From Streptomyces sp. SKN60 (lineage in GTDB: Bacteria; Actinomycetota; Actinomycetes; Streptomycetales; Streptomycetaceae): DNA of 64,000 nt. Below, piece by piece: positions 7,903-16,105 of this stretch. The number at the start of each line of letters is the position of its first letter. The stretch's first letter is position 1. The position numbers and the translations under genes were made by a program. The stretch covers positions 496,001-560,000 of the forward strand of contig NZ_JAHTMW010000001.1 of assembly GCF_026236535.1 (NCBI RefSeq), written 5' to 3'. Under the pieces are notes generated by a model that ran no database searches, was not told where the DNA came from, and worked only from the letters and a program-made list of their open reading frames with translations.

Positions 7903-8844
7903 TCAGCCCTGGCGGGCCAGGTCCGCCGCGCCGACCAGACCGGCCTTGTTGCCGAGCTGCGCCGCGAGCACCTGCGCGTGCGGCCGCCACTGGCCGCCGA
8001 TCAGCCAGCGCCGGAAGGACTTGCGGATCGGGTCGAGGACCAGCTCGCCCTCGTCGGAGACGCCGCCGCCGACGATGAAGGCGGAGGGGTCGAACAGCGA
8101 GGCGAGGTCCGCGAGGCCGGCGCCGGCCCAGCGGGCGAGCTCGCGGAAGGAGTCGATCGCGACCTTGTCGCCCGCGCGGGCGGCCTCGCTGACGTGCTTG
8201 CCCTGGATGCCGTCCGGGGTGCCGTCGCCGAGCCCGAGGAGCACCGCGGCGTTCTCGGGGGTGGCGGCGGCGCGCTGCTTGGCGTAGCGCACGAGGGCGC
8301 GCCCGGAGGCGTACTGCTCCCAGCAGCCCTGGCTGCCGCAGCCGCACAGCAGTCCGTCCGGGACGACCCGGATGTGGCCGAACTCGGCGGCCACGCCGAA
8401 GCGTCCGCGGCGCAGCTTGTTGCCGATGATGATGCCGCCGCCGAGGCCGGTGCCGAGCGTGATGCAGATGACGTCCTCGTGGCCCTGGCCGGCGCCGAAG
8501 CGGTACTCGCCCCAGGCGGCCGCGTTGGCGTCGTTCTCGACCACGACGGGGAGGCCGACCCGCTGCTCGACCTTGTCCTTCAGCGGCTCGTGCCGCCAGT
8601 CGATGTTCGGCGCGAAGAGGACGGTGGCGCGCTTGTCGTCGACGTAGCCCGCGGCTCCGATGCCGACGGCCTCGATCTGGTACCCCTTGCCGGCCTCGGA
8701 GACCGCGGCGCAGATGGCGTCGACGATGCCCTCGGGGGTCGGCGGGGTGGGCACGGTGTGGGTGTCGAGGATGTTGCCCTCCTCGTCGACCACGCCGGCC
8801 GCGATCTTCGTGCCGCCGATGTCGACGCCGATGGTGAGTCCCAT
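7903..8844 (-). CDS. glkA: ROK-family glucokinase
   Basis: A 313-residue cytoplasmic kinase converting glucose to glucose 6-phosphate with ATP. IGVDIGGTKIAAGVVD is the phosphate loop, VENDANAAAWGE carries the catalytic Asp, and the ROK zinc motif is CGCGSQGCWEQY preceded by EFGHIRV. Length and sequence match streptomycete GlkA, which also mediates carbon catabolite repression; that regulatory role is known for the S. coelicolor enzyme and is inferred here. There is no N-terminal DNA-binding domain, so it is an enzyme and not a ROK repressor. The ATG at 8844 follows GAGGGACAC. Confidence 0.95.
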   Translation of the reverse strand: MGLTIGVDIGGTKIAAGVVDEEGNILDTHTVPTPPTPEGIVDAICAAVSEAGKGYQIEAVGIGAAGYVDDKRATVLFAPNIDWRHEPLKDKVEQRVGLPVVVENDANAAAWGEYRFGAGQGHEDVICITLGTGLGGGIIIGNKLRRGRFGVAAEFGHIRVVPDGLLCGCGSQGCWEQYASGRALVRYAKQRAAATPENAAVLLGLGDGTPDGIQGKHVSEAARAGDKVAIDSFRELARWAGAGLADLASLFDPSAFIVGGGVSDEGELVLDPIRKSFRRWLIGGQWRPHAQVLAAQLGNKAGLVGAADLARQG

Positions 8845-8910
8845 GTGTCCCTCAGTTTTCGGTCGAGCCCCGCTAAGGCCCACCGTACCCGAGGAGGGCG
8901 CTCCTCCCGA

Positions 8911-9384
8911 TCAGTCCAGGTCGATGTGCTGGCCGCCGCCGGGGGCCTCGTCGGGCCCGTCGCCGGGCTTGTCCTTGCCCGGTTCGGCCTTCGGTTCGGC
9001 GGCCGGTGCCGCGCCGGTGGCCTGCTGGGTGTCGCCTCGGGTCCAGCTGGCCTCCTGGCCCTGGACGGCGGAGCGGTACGCGGCGAGCAGTTCGTTGCCG
9101 GCGGCGGCGAGGTGGTCGAAGACCTGCGGGTTGCGCTCGATGACGGGCTCGACGAGCGCCTTCGCCTGGTTGACGACCTCCTTGACGGTCGCGGCCGCCT
9201 GCCCGGCGGCGGGCCCGGCGAGCGGGCCGCCGAGGCCGGAGAGCTTGTCGGCGACGGCGTCGAAGAGCTTGCGGAACTCCTCGGCCGGGCTGCCGGGCTC
9301 CTCCCCGCGGGTGGCGCGGCGGCGGGCCTTCTCGGCCTCCAGGTCTTCGGCGCAGGCCCGGGCCCAGGCGTCCGAATCGCTCAT
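8911..9384 (-). CDS. Conserved actinobacterial protein of unknown function (DUF5304-like)
   Basis: A 157-residue soluble, mostly helical protein. Residues 30-110 look like amphipathic helices; the last 45 residues are low-complexity, rich in Gly, Pro, Ala and Asp. No catalytic motif is visible. Homologues I associate with this position are the DUF5304 family, always beside an ArsA-like gene in streptomycetes. The ATG at 9384 has AAGGAG seven bases upstream. Function unknown. Confidence 0.8.
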   Translation of the reverse strand: MSDSDAWARACAEDLEAEKARRRATRGEEPGSPAEEFRKLFDAVADKLSGLGGPLAGPAAGQAAATVKEVVNQAKALVEPVIERNPQVFDHLAAAGNELLAAYRSAVQGQEASWTRGDTQQATGAAPAAEPKAEPGKDKPGDGPDEAPGGGQHIDLD

Positions 9385-9446
9385 GGCGTACTCCTTAGGG
9401 GCTTCTACGGTCGACGGTACACGCCCCGGAGACGCCCCGGTACGGG

Positions 9447-10580
9447 TCAGGGAGCGGTCCTCGGCCACAGTCCGGGGTCCGGGGCGAACCGGATCCGCAG
9501 GTCGCCGTCGACGAGTCCGGCGCCGGTGACGGTGCAGCGGCGCAGCACCGGCGGCAGCGGTACGGCGCGGCGGAACGGGCCGACGGCGAGGAGGAGTTCG
9601 TCCCCGCGGCGGACGAGCGAGAGCGCGCCCTTGACGGCGCCGGGCAGCGGGACGTGCCAGACCAGGATGCCGTCCGCCTCGCGGCGGTCCTCGACGGTCC
9701 ACTCGGCGGGGGCGGCCGGTTCGCCGACCGGCACCGCGAGCAGGGCCAGGTCCTCGGCGCCGCGCGGGTCGCGCCCGAGGTGCGGCAGCTCGTGCAGCTC
9801 GGGGCGGGCCTCGCGGAGCGCGGCGAGGTGCCGGTGCTGCTCGGCGGCGAGGGCGGCGAACCAGGGGTCGGGCGAGTCGGCGGGCAGCACCCGGTTGGCG
9901 ACGAGGCCGTCGAGGGCGAGGCCCTGGAGGGCGAGGCCGAGCCGGGCGGTGCGCAGGGCGTCCTCGGCGGCGGGTCCGGGTTCGACGACGAGGCGTACGG
10001 CGGTGTCCGGGGAGTCGACGACGTCCTGGACGGCGGCCAGCTCGGCCTCCCAGCGGGCGGTGGTCTCGTACAGCCACTGCGCGGGCAGCGGTACGCCGGC
10101 GAGCTGGGCGAGCATCGGGCGCAGCGCCCGGGCGGCCTGGCGCTCGGGCGGCAGCAGCCGGCGCAGATAGCGGCGCAGCTGGGCGGGCAGGGCGAGCAGC
10201 GCGAGCGCCTCGCGGACCGGCGGCAGCTCGACCAGGACCAGGTCCCAGTCCCCGGCGGCCGCGTCCCGGATCGCCCGCAGCATCGCGACCTGCCCGCTGC
10301 CGGGCAGCTCGGTGAGCTCCGCGTCCTCGAAGGGCGCGGCCCCGAGGAGGTCGAGCGCGGTGCTGGAGCGGGCCTGGAAGGCGAGGAACTCGCGGCGGAA
10401 GTCGGTGGCGGGGTCGGGCACGAGCACCTCCGGCCCACCGGGCCCCAGGTCGCCCAGGTCCCCCGCCTCCGCCGACACCAGCAGCACGCGTCGCCCGCCA
10501 CGGGCCTCGGCGAGCGCGGTCCCGACGGCCACGGAGGTCCGCCCGGCGCCGCCGTTCCCGGTCACAAGAATGATCCGCAT
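9447..10580 (-). CDS. ArsA/MinD-related P-loop protein with degenerate Walker A
   Basis: A 377-residue protein with the fold of ArsA-type ATPases: an N-terminal MRIILVTGNGGAGRTSVA phosphate loop, LVLVELPP in place of Walker B, and a C-terminal beta domain resembling anion-transporter ATPases (about residues 290-377). The standard KGGVGKT is altered to NGGAGRT, so both the signature Lys and the phosphate-binding Lys are gone. ATP hydrolysis may be lost or rely on Arg. No arsenite-binding Cys pairs and no ArsB pump nearby, so arsenic export is unlikely. It sits between the DUF5304-like gene and the SRPBCC gene on the same strand. Confidence 0.8.
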   Translation of the reverse strand: MRIILVTGNGGAGRTSVAVGTALAEARGGRRVLLVSAEAGDLGDLGPGGPEVLVPDPATDFRREFLAFQARSSTALDLLGAAPFEDAELTELPGSGQVAMLRAIRDAAAGDWDLVLVELPPVREALALLALPAQLRRYLRRLLPPERQAARALRPMLAQLAGVPLPAQWLYETTARWEAELAAVQDVVDSPDTAVRLVVEPGPAAEDALRTARLGLALQGLALDGLVANRVLPADSPDPWFAALAAEQHRHLAALREARPELHELPHLGRDPRGAEDLALLAVPVGEPAAPAEWTVEDRREADGILVWHVPLPGAVKGALSLVRRGDELLLAVGPFRRAVPLPPVLRRCTVTGAGLVDGDLRIRFAPDPGLWPRTAP

Positions 10581-10637
10581 GGCCCGACGGTACCGGCGGT
10601 GCGCTCCGCGCTTCGTCGCGGGCCGGGGCGGTGCCCG

Positions 10638-11081
10638 CTACTTCCCGGACTCGACCCGCTTCTTCAGGCCAGCCAGGGCGCGGTCGATGATGACCTTCTC
10701 CGCCTTGCGCTTGATCATGCCGAGCATGGGGATCTTGACGTCGACGGTCAGCTGGTAGGTGACCTCGGTGGCGGCGCCGCCGGCGGCCGGGGCCAGGCGG
10801 TAGGAGCCGTCGAGGGAGCGGAGCATCTGGGACTTGACGAGGGTCCAGGAGACCTCGTTGTCGCCGGTCCAGGTGTACGCGAGGGTGTGGTCGTCCTTGA
10901 TCGCGCCCGCGTCGAGGAGCAGGCGGACCTTCTCCGCGCGGCCGGCCGGGTCCGTCGACAGGACCTCGGCCTCCTTCACCTCGCCCGTCCACTCGGGGTA
11001 GCGGGCGAAGTCGGCGATGACGCTCATGACCTCGGCCGGGGCCGCCTCGATGGTGATGCTCGAGCTGGTGTGTTCCGCCAT
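10638..11081 (-). CDS. SRPBCC (START/Coq10-like) lipid-binding family protein
   Basis: A 147-residue single-domain helix-grip protein. The N-terminal strand SSITIEAAPAEVMSVIADF and the following YPEWTGEVKEAEVLS are typical of polyketide cyclase/Coq10-type SRPBCC proteins, which bind a hydrophobic ligand in an internal cavity. The C-terminal amphipathic helix ends in LAGLKKRVESGK. No catalytic residues can be named. It lies in a same-strand run with the ArsA-like and metallophosphoesterase genes, next to the divergent acyl-CoA ligase, so a role with acyl or quinone compounds is plausible but inferred. Confidence 0.85.
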   Translation of the reverse strand: MAEHTSSSITIEAAPAEVMSVIADFARYPEWTGEVKEAEVLSTDPAGRAEKVRLLLDAGAIKDDHTLAYTWTGDNEVSWTLVKSQMLRSLDGSYRLAPAAGGAATEVTYQLTVDVKIPMLGMIKRKAEKVIIDRALAGLKKRVESGK

Positions 11082-11150
11082 CGCGGGGGCTCCTCGTATG
11101 GACGCGATCCGTATCTGCCCGAAGGCTATCGCGCCGTCATCACGGGGCCG

Positions 11151-11918
11151 TCACCACTCCAGGGTCCACGGGCGTCCGGTCGCCGCGAAGTGGCCGACGT
11201 TCACGCACTCGGTCGCGCCGACCCGCATGCGGCGGACCAGCGGCTGGTGGACGTGGCCGAAGAGGGCGTAGCGGGGGCGGGTGCGGCGGATCGCGTCGAG
11301 GAGGGCGCGGCTGCCGCGCTCGAAGCGGCGGGCGACGGTGTCGTACGTGAGCTCGGGCAGGTCCGGCGGAATGTGCGAGCAGAGCACGTCGACCTCGCCG
11401 AGGGCCTCGACCTTGGCCGCGTACTCCTCGTCGGAGATCTCGTACGGCGTGCGCATGGGCGTGCGCAGTCCGCCGCCGACGAAGCCGAAGACCAGGCCGC
11501 CGAGCTCGGCCCGCTCGCCGTCGAGGACGGTGGTGCCGGGGCCGGCGTACTCGGACCAGAGGCCGGGGATGTCGACGTTGCCGTAGGTGGCGTACGTGGG
11601 CGCGGGCAGGGCGGCGAACATCTCCGCGTACTGGCGGCGGACGGCGGACTCGATCGCGGTGGCGCGGTCGATGCCGAGCTCGCCCCAGAGCCGGCGGCCC
11701 AGGTCACGGGCCTCGTCGAAGCGGCGGGCGGTGCGCAGCTCGACGAGCCGGTCGGCGTTCTCGACGCCGAAGAGGTCGGGGAAGATGCCCCGGGAGTGGT
11801 CGGCGTAGTCGAGGAAGAGGACCAGGTCCCCGAGGCATATCAGGGCGTCGGCGCCCTCCCCCGCCTTGGCGAGGGCTCCCGTGTTGCCGTGCACGTCGCT
11901 CACCACATTGATCCTCAT
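11151..11918 (-). CDS. Metallophosphoesterase
   Basis: A 255-residue calcineurin-type phosphoesterase. The metal motifs appear in order: SDVHGN, CLGDLVLF, YGNVDI (Asn with Val-Asp in place of the usual His-Asp/Glu), CSHIPP and FGHVHQP. The missing His after the Asn may affect catalysis. No signal peptide. Its substrate could be a nucleotide or a phosphodiester; nothing in the sequence decides. The ATG at 11918 faces the divergent acyl-CoA ligase gene across 258 bp. Confidence 0.87.
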   Translation of the reverse strand: MRINVVSDVHGNTGALAKAGEGADALICLGDLVLFLDYADHSRGIFPDLFGVENADRLVELRTARRFDEARDLGRRLWGELGIDRATAIESAVRRQYAEMFAALPAPTYATYGNVDIPGLWSEYAGPGTTVLDGERAELGGLVFGFVGGGLRTPMRTPYEISDEEYAAKVEALGEVDVLCSHIPPDLPELTYDTVARRFERGSRALLDAIRRTRPRYALFGHVHQPLVRRMRVGATECVNVGHFAATGRPWTLEW

Positions 11919-12040
11919 GGACTCACCCTAGGGCGTCGGACCTGCGGTTACTTGGGAGTCGGGAAAGCGGTCGACTACTCTGCGCCCAGAACGGCCGTGC
12001 TCGTGTGACGCATGGAACATCTGCCCCGGACCCCCTATCG

Positions 12041-12066
12041 GGAACTGTGTACTGATGGGTAACGTC
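12041..12066 (+). promoter_or_regulatory. Candidate ECF-sigma promoter for the acyl-CoA ligase gene
   Basis: GGAAC (12041-12045) and CGTC (12063-12066) are spaced by 17 bases, the pattern of several streptomycete extracytoplasmic-function sigma factors. The assignment rests on the motif alone. Confidence 0.35.
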
Positions 12067-12176
12067 CGGGCAGTCCACAGTCGTGCTCGTCCCCCACCGA
12101 GCACCTGCCCGATCATGGACCGCACCGGTGCATCACACAGAGCCGTGGCGCCGGAGCCCGATGAGGAGCAGCAGTC

Positions 12177-13973
12177 TTGCGCGAGTTCAGCCTTCCGGCC
12201 CTGTACGAGGTCCCCACGGACGGCAACCTGACGGATCTCATCCGCCGCAACGCCTCCCAGCACCCAGATGTCGCCGTCATGGGGCGCAAGGTCGCGGGCG
12301 TCTGGACGGACGTCTCCGCCAAGCAGTTCCTCGCCGAGGTACGGGGGGCGGCGAAGGGCCTGATCGCGGCCGGCGTCGAGCCGGGCGACCGGGTCGCCCT
12401 GCTGTCCCGCACCCGCTACGAGTGGGTGCTGCTCGACTTCGCCATCTGGAGCGCGGGCGCGGTGACCGTGCCGGTGTACGAGACCAGCTCGCCCGAGCAG
12501 ATCCAGTGGATCCTCGGCGACTCCGGCGCCTCCCTGGCGCTGGTGGAGAGCCCGGCGCACCAGGCCTCGGTGGAGTCGGTGCGGGCGGGCCTGCCGGGCC
12601 TCAAGGCCGTGCTGCAGATCGAGGACGACGCGGTGGCGCGGCTGACCGCGGACGGCGCGGACGTCTCGGACGAGCTGCTCGACCAGCGGATGTCGTCGGC
12701 GAACGCGGACGACCCGGCGACGATCGTCTACACCTCGGGCACCACCGGCCGCCCCAAGGGCTGTGTGCTGACCCACCGGGCGTTCTTCGCCGAGTGCGGC
12801 AACGTGGTCGAGCGGCTGAAGCCGCTGTTCCGCACGGGCGAGTGCTCGGTGCTGCTGTTCCTGCCGGCCGCGCACGTCTTCGGCCGGCTCGTCGAGGTCG
12901 CCTCCGTCATGGCGCCGATCAAGCTGGGCTGTCTGCCCGACATCAAGAACCTCACCGACGAGCTGGCTGCCTTCAGGCCGACGCTGATCCTGGGCGTCCC
13001 GCGGGTCTTCGAGAAGGTCTACAACTCGGCCCGGGCGAAGGCGCAGGCCGACGGCAAGGGCAAGATCTTCGACAAGGCCGCGCACACGGCGATCGCCTAC
13101 AGCCGGGCGCTGAGCACCCCGCAGGGCCCGTCGTTCGGCCTGAAGCTCAAGCACAAGGTCTTCGACAAGCTGGTCTTCAGCAAGCTGCGGGCGGTGCTCG
13201 GCGGGCGCGGCGAGTACGCGATCTCCGGCGGCGCGCCGCTGGGCGAGCGGCTCGGGCACTTCTTCCGCGGCATCGGCTTCACGGTCCTGGAGGGCTACGG
13301 CCTGACGGAGTCCTGCGCGGCGACCGCGTTCAACCCGTGGGACCGGCAGAAGATCGGCACGGTCGGCCAGCCGCTGCCGGGCTCGGTGGTGCGGATCGCC
13401 GACGACGGCGAGGTGCTGCTGCACGGCGAGCACATCTTCTCCGGCTACTGGAACAACGAGGCGGCGACCGCCGAGGCGCTGGCGGACGGCTGGTTCCACA
13501 CCGGTGACATCGGCACGCTCGACGAGGACGGCTACCTCGCGATCACCGGCCGGAAGAAGGAGATCCTGGTGACGGCGGGCGGCAAGAACGTCGCCCCGGC
13601 GGTCATCGAGGACCGGATCCGGGCGCACGCGCTGGTCGCGGAGTGCATGGTGGTCGGCGACGGACGCCCGTTCGTGGGCGCGCTCGTGACGGTCGACGAG
13701 GAGTTCCTGGGCCGCTGGGCGGCCGAGCACGGCAAGCCGGCCGGCTCGACCGCGGCCTCGCTGCGCGAGGACCCGGAGCTGAACGCGGAGATCCAGCGCG
13801 CGATCGACGACGGCAACGCGGCGGTCTCGAAGGCGGAGTCGGTGCGGAAGTTCCGTATCCTGTCCGCGCAGTTCACGGAGGAGGCGGGGCACATCACCCC
13901 GTCGCTGAAGCTGAAGCGCAATGTCGTGGCGAAGGACTTCGCCGACGAGATCGAGGCGATCTACAGCGCCTGA
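12177..13973 (+). CDS. Long-chain fatty-acid--CoA ligase (FadD15-like)
   Basis: A 598-residue AMP-forming ligase that activates long-chain fatty acids to acyl-CoA, associated with the membrane's inner face. The ATP/AMP signature is IVYTSGTTGRPKGCVLTH (about residues 182-199), the adenine motif EGYGLTES, then the C-terminal hinge DEDGYLAITGRKKEILVTAGG with the catalytic Lys region further on. Length is standard. The TTG at 12177 has GAGGAG eight bases upstream; the ATG at 12161 is in another frame. A 258-bp divergent region precedes it and a hairpin follows. Confidence 0.93.
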   Translation: MREFSLPALYEVPTDGNLTDLIRRNASQHPDVAVMGRKVAGVWTDVSAKQFLAEVRGAAKGLIAAGVEPGDRVALLSRTRYEWVLLDFAIWSAGAVTVPVYETSSPEQIQWILGDSGASLALVESPAHQASVESVRAGLPGLKAVLQIEDDAVARLTADGADVSDELLDQRMSSANADDPATIVYTSGTTGRPKGCVLTHRAFFAECGNVVERLKPLFRTGECSVLLFLPAAHVFGRLVEVASVMAPIKLGCLPDIKNLTDELAAFRPTLILGVPRVFEKVYNSARAKAQADGKGKIFDKAAHTAIAYSRALSTPQGPSFGLKLKHKVFDKLVFSKLRAVLGGRGEYAISGGAPLGERLGHFFRGIGFTVLEGYGLTESCAATAFNPWDRQKIGTVGQPLPGSVVRIADDGEVLLHGEHIFSGYWNNEAATAEALADGWFHTGDIGTLDEDGYLAITGRKKEILVTAGGKNVAPAVIEDRIRAHALVAECMVVGDGRPFVGALVTVDEEFLGRWAAEHGKPAGSTAASLREDPELNAEIQRAIDDGNAAVSKAESVRKFRILSAQFTEEAGHITPSLKLKRNVVAKDFADEIEAIYSA

Positions 13974-13997
13974 CGGTTCGCGCCTGACGGTCGTTCG

Positions 13998-14042
13998 GAA
14001 CGCCCCTGACGGGCCCGGTTCACGGGTCCGCCGGGGGCGTTC
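13998..14042 (+). terminator. Hairpin after the acyl-CoA ligase gene
   Basis: Nine-base arms (GAACGCCCC and GGGGCGTTC) separated by 27 bases that also contain complementary GGCCCG and CGGGTCC segments. It lies 24 bp after the stop. Confidence 0.5.
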
Positions 14043-14098
14043 GCGCGCGTCAGGGGCGGAACGCCCAATTCCGTACACACCGAAGTGAAAGGGAAGCC

Positions 14099-14620
14099 AT
14101 GCGGCTCAAGCGCACCGCCGCCGTCCTGGGCGCGGCCCTCGCGTCCCTCGTCGCCGTCACCGGATGTGCCGGTGACAGCTGGGGCGAGGACGCCGGGCTG
14201 CCCGCGGCCGGCGATCTGGCGGCCATCGAGAAACTGGTCTCCGCCCACACCATGTGCAGCGACCTGCGCCGCACCGCCGACGGCCCGCTGTCCGAACAGG
14301 CGGCGGACCCGGCCTGGGCGGTCAAGGAGCGCGCGGTGTGCGGCAACGACAGCAAGGACACCGTCACCCTGCTGTCCGTCTCCGACATGGAGAAGTTCCA
14401 GGAGGCCAACAAGACCGCGGCGGCGAGCGGCAAGGGCGTCCAGGTCCTGCTCGGCCAGAACTTCGCCCTCGCGGCGGCCGACGAAGCGACCGCCCGCGCC
14501 CTGCTGAAGTCCGACGTCCTGCTCTTCACCTGCGACAAGGCCTTCAAGGTCCCGGACGGCTACCGCAACGAGAAGCTCCTCGTCGACGGCTGCGCCCTGA
14601 CGGACTACCTGCCGGCCTAG
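14099..14620 (+). CDS. Small secreted lipoprotein of unknown function
   Basis: A 173-residue predicted lipoprotein. The signal peptide MRLKRTAAVLGAALASLVAV ends in the lipobox VTGC, giving a lipid-anchored Cys at residue 22 or so. The mature part has four further cysteines (MCSDL, AVCGND, FTCDK, GCALT) that could form two disulfides. No family is recognised. A purine-rich GAAAGGGAAG precedes the ATG. Its TAG stop shares its last base with the start of the 227-bp inverted-repeat element, so the element inserted at, or defines, the gene's very end. Confidence 0.78.
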   Translation: MRLKRTAAVLGAALASLVAVTGCAGDSWGEDAGLPAAGDLAAIEKLVSAHTMCSDLRRTADGPLSEQAADPAWAVKERAVCGNDSKDTVTLLSVSDMEKFQEANKTAAASGKGVQVLLGQNFALAAADEATARALLKSDVLLFTCDKAFKVPDGYRNEKLLVDGCALTDYLPA

Positions 14621-14846
14621 GGCCTGTCCGGCGGATCAGGGTCGGACAGGCCGCGGCGTCTGGTGCATGGGGTCTCCCCAGGCCCGCCAGGGCCTGGGGG
14701 AAGCGGCGTGGGGGTCCGCCCCCTGGCTTCGCCGGTGGTACCCCCACCGGGCCCGCAGGGCCCAGGGGGCGTGCCGTGCTGGGGGCACCACCCAGGCGAA
14801 GCTCTGGGGGAGTCGCGGACCCGGCCATGATCCGCCGGACAGGCCC
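14620..14846. repeat. MITE-like element with 19-bp perfect terminal inverted repeats
   Basis: The left end (14620-14638) and right end (14828-14846) are exact 19-bp inverted copies beginning GGGCCTGTCCGGCGG. The 227-bp interval has no open reading frame with protein character and is packed with smaller GC palindromes, including the GGCTTCGCC core also seen at 6497-6517. It fills nearly the whole gap between two convergent genes. Flanking bases CTA and CAG give no clear target duplication. Confidence 0.6.
14621..14652 (+). terminator. Hairpin at the end of the lipoprotein gene
   Basis: Perfect 10-bp arms (GGCCTGTCCG and CGGACAGGCC) with a 12-base loop start at the base after the stop codon. 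It is part of the inverted-repeat element and could end transcription from the left. Confidence 0.55.
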
Positions 14847-14874
14847 CAGGGCCGGCCCGGCCTCGGGGCAGCTG

Positions 14875-16017
14875 CTACAGCAGCTCCTTGAGCCGCTCCG
14901 CCAGCAGGTCCCAGCGCCACTTCTCCTCGACCCACTGCCGGCCGCGCTCGCCCATGCGGGCGCGCAGCTCCGGGTCGAGGAGCAGGGTGGCGACGCGGTC
15001 GGCGGTCTCCTCGGGGACGCCGCCGCGGACCACCCAGCCGGTCTCGCCGTCGAGGACGGCGTCGGGGGCGCCGCCCGAGTCGCCGGCGACGACCGGGAGG
15101 CCGGTCGCGGAGGCCTCCAGGTAGACGATGCCGAGGCCCTCGACGTCGAGGCCGCCGCGGCGGGTGCGGCAGGGCATGGCGAAGACGTCGCCCGCGCCGT
15201 AGTGGGCGGGGAGCTCGGACCACGGGACGGCGCCGGTGAAGCGCACGGAGGCGGAGACGCCGGTACGGGCCGCGAGGGCGTGCAGCTCCTTCTCGTACGG
15301 GCCGCCGCCGACGATCAGCAGGACCGCGTCCGGCACCCGGCGCAGGATCTCCGGCATCGCGAGGATCAGGGTGTCCTGGCCCTTGCGCGGGACGAGGCGC
15401 GAGACGCACACGACGACCGGGCGGTCGCTCAGACCGAGCCGTTCGCGGACCTCGGCGCCGCCCGAGTCGGGGTGGAAGGTCTTCTCGTCGACGCCCGGCG
15501 GCAGCTGCGTCATCCGCGCCGCCGCGGCCGGCGTGAGCGCCGAGGCGATCCGCGAGCGGGTGTACTCGCCGAGGTACGTGAGCGTGTCCGTGCCCTCGCC
15601 GATCCGCCGCAGCAACTGCCGGGCCGCGGGCAGCTGCGCCCAGCCGGCCTCGTGCCCGTGCGTCGTGGCGACCAGCCGCCGCGCGCCCGCCCGCCGCAGC
15701 GCCGGGCCCATCAGGCCGAGCGGCGCGGCGGCGCCGAACCACACGGACTCGCAGCCGTGTTCCTTCAGCAGGGCCGTCGCACGCGCGGTCACCCGAGGAG
15801 TCGGCAGCAGCATGGTGGTGCGATCGCGGACGACCGTGAAAGGCTGTTCCGCGTCGAACGCGGCGGTCGCCTCGATCCCTTCGCGGCTGCGCTTCCACGT
15901 GGAGGCGTAGACCACGAGCCGGTCGGGATCCAGCCGCAGCGCCATGTTGTGCAGGAAGGCCTGGATTCCGCCCGGACGGGGCGGAAAGTCGTTCGTTACG
16001 ATCAGGGTCTTGTGCAT
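14875..16017 (-). CDS. GT4 family glycosyltransferase, PimB'-like mannosyltransferase
   Basis: A 380-residue retaining glycosyltransferase of the GT4/GT-B class. The N-terminal TNDFPPRPGGIQAF is close to mycobacterial PimB', which adds the second mannose to phosphatidylinositol mannoside. VVCVSRLVPRKGQDTL opens the donor domain and the catalytic EX7E motif is EGLGIVYLE. No membrane segment is visible; these enzymes work at the cytoplasmic face. The ATG at 16017 begins MHKTLIVTNDFPP; its ribosome site is weak. Divergent from a GT87 gene 88 bp away, which fits a lipoglycan pathway. The mannosyl donor is inferred from the family. Confidence 0.87.
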   Translation of the reverse strand: MHKTLIVTNDFPPRPGGIQAFLHNMALRLDPDRLVVYASTWKRSREGIEATAAFDAEQPFTVVRDRTTMLLPTPRVTARATALLKEHGCESVWFGAAAPLGLMGPALRRAGARRLVATTHGHEAGWAQLPAARQLLRRIGEGTDTLTYLGEYTRSRIASALTPAAAARMTQLPPGVDEKTFHPDSGGAEVRERLGLSDRPVVVCVSRLVPRKGQDTLILAMPEILRRVPDAVLLIVGGGPYEKELHALAARTGVSASVRFTGAVPWSELPAHYGAGDVFAMPCRTRRGGLDVEGLGIVYLEASATGLPVVAGDSGGAPDAVLDGETGWVVRGGVPEETADRVATLLLDPELRARMGERGRQWVEEKWRWDLLAERLKELL

Positions 16018-16105
16018 CGTGGCCGACAGTACCGCGATCGCCCACCGAGCCCGGCACCACCACCCTCCGCCCGCGGCGGACCGACAGGACAGGAACAGGA
16101 CAGGT

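Noticed and set aside
6940..10170. 1076-codon plus-strand open frame
   Set aside because: It lies opposite four recognisable minus-strand genes, including glucokinase, and has no domain of its own.
10600..10640. Arsenic resistance locus suggested by the ArsA-like gene
   Set aside because: No arsB, arsC or arsR-type gene lies nearby and the ATPase motif is degenerate.
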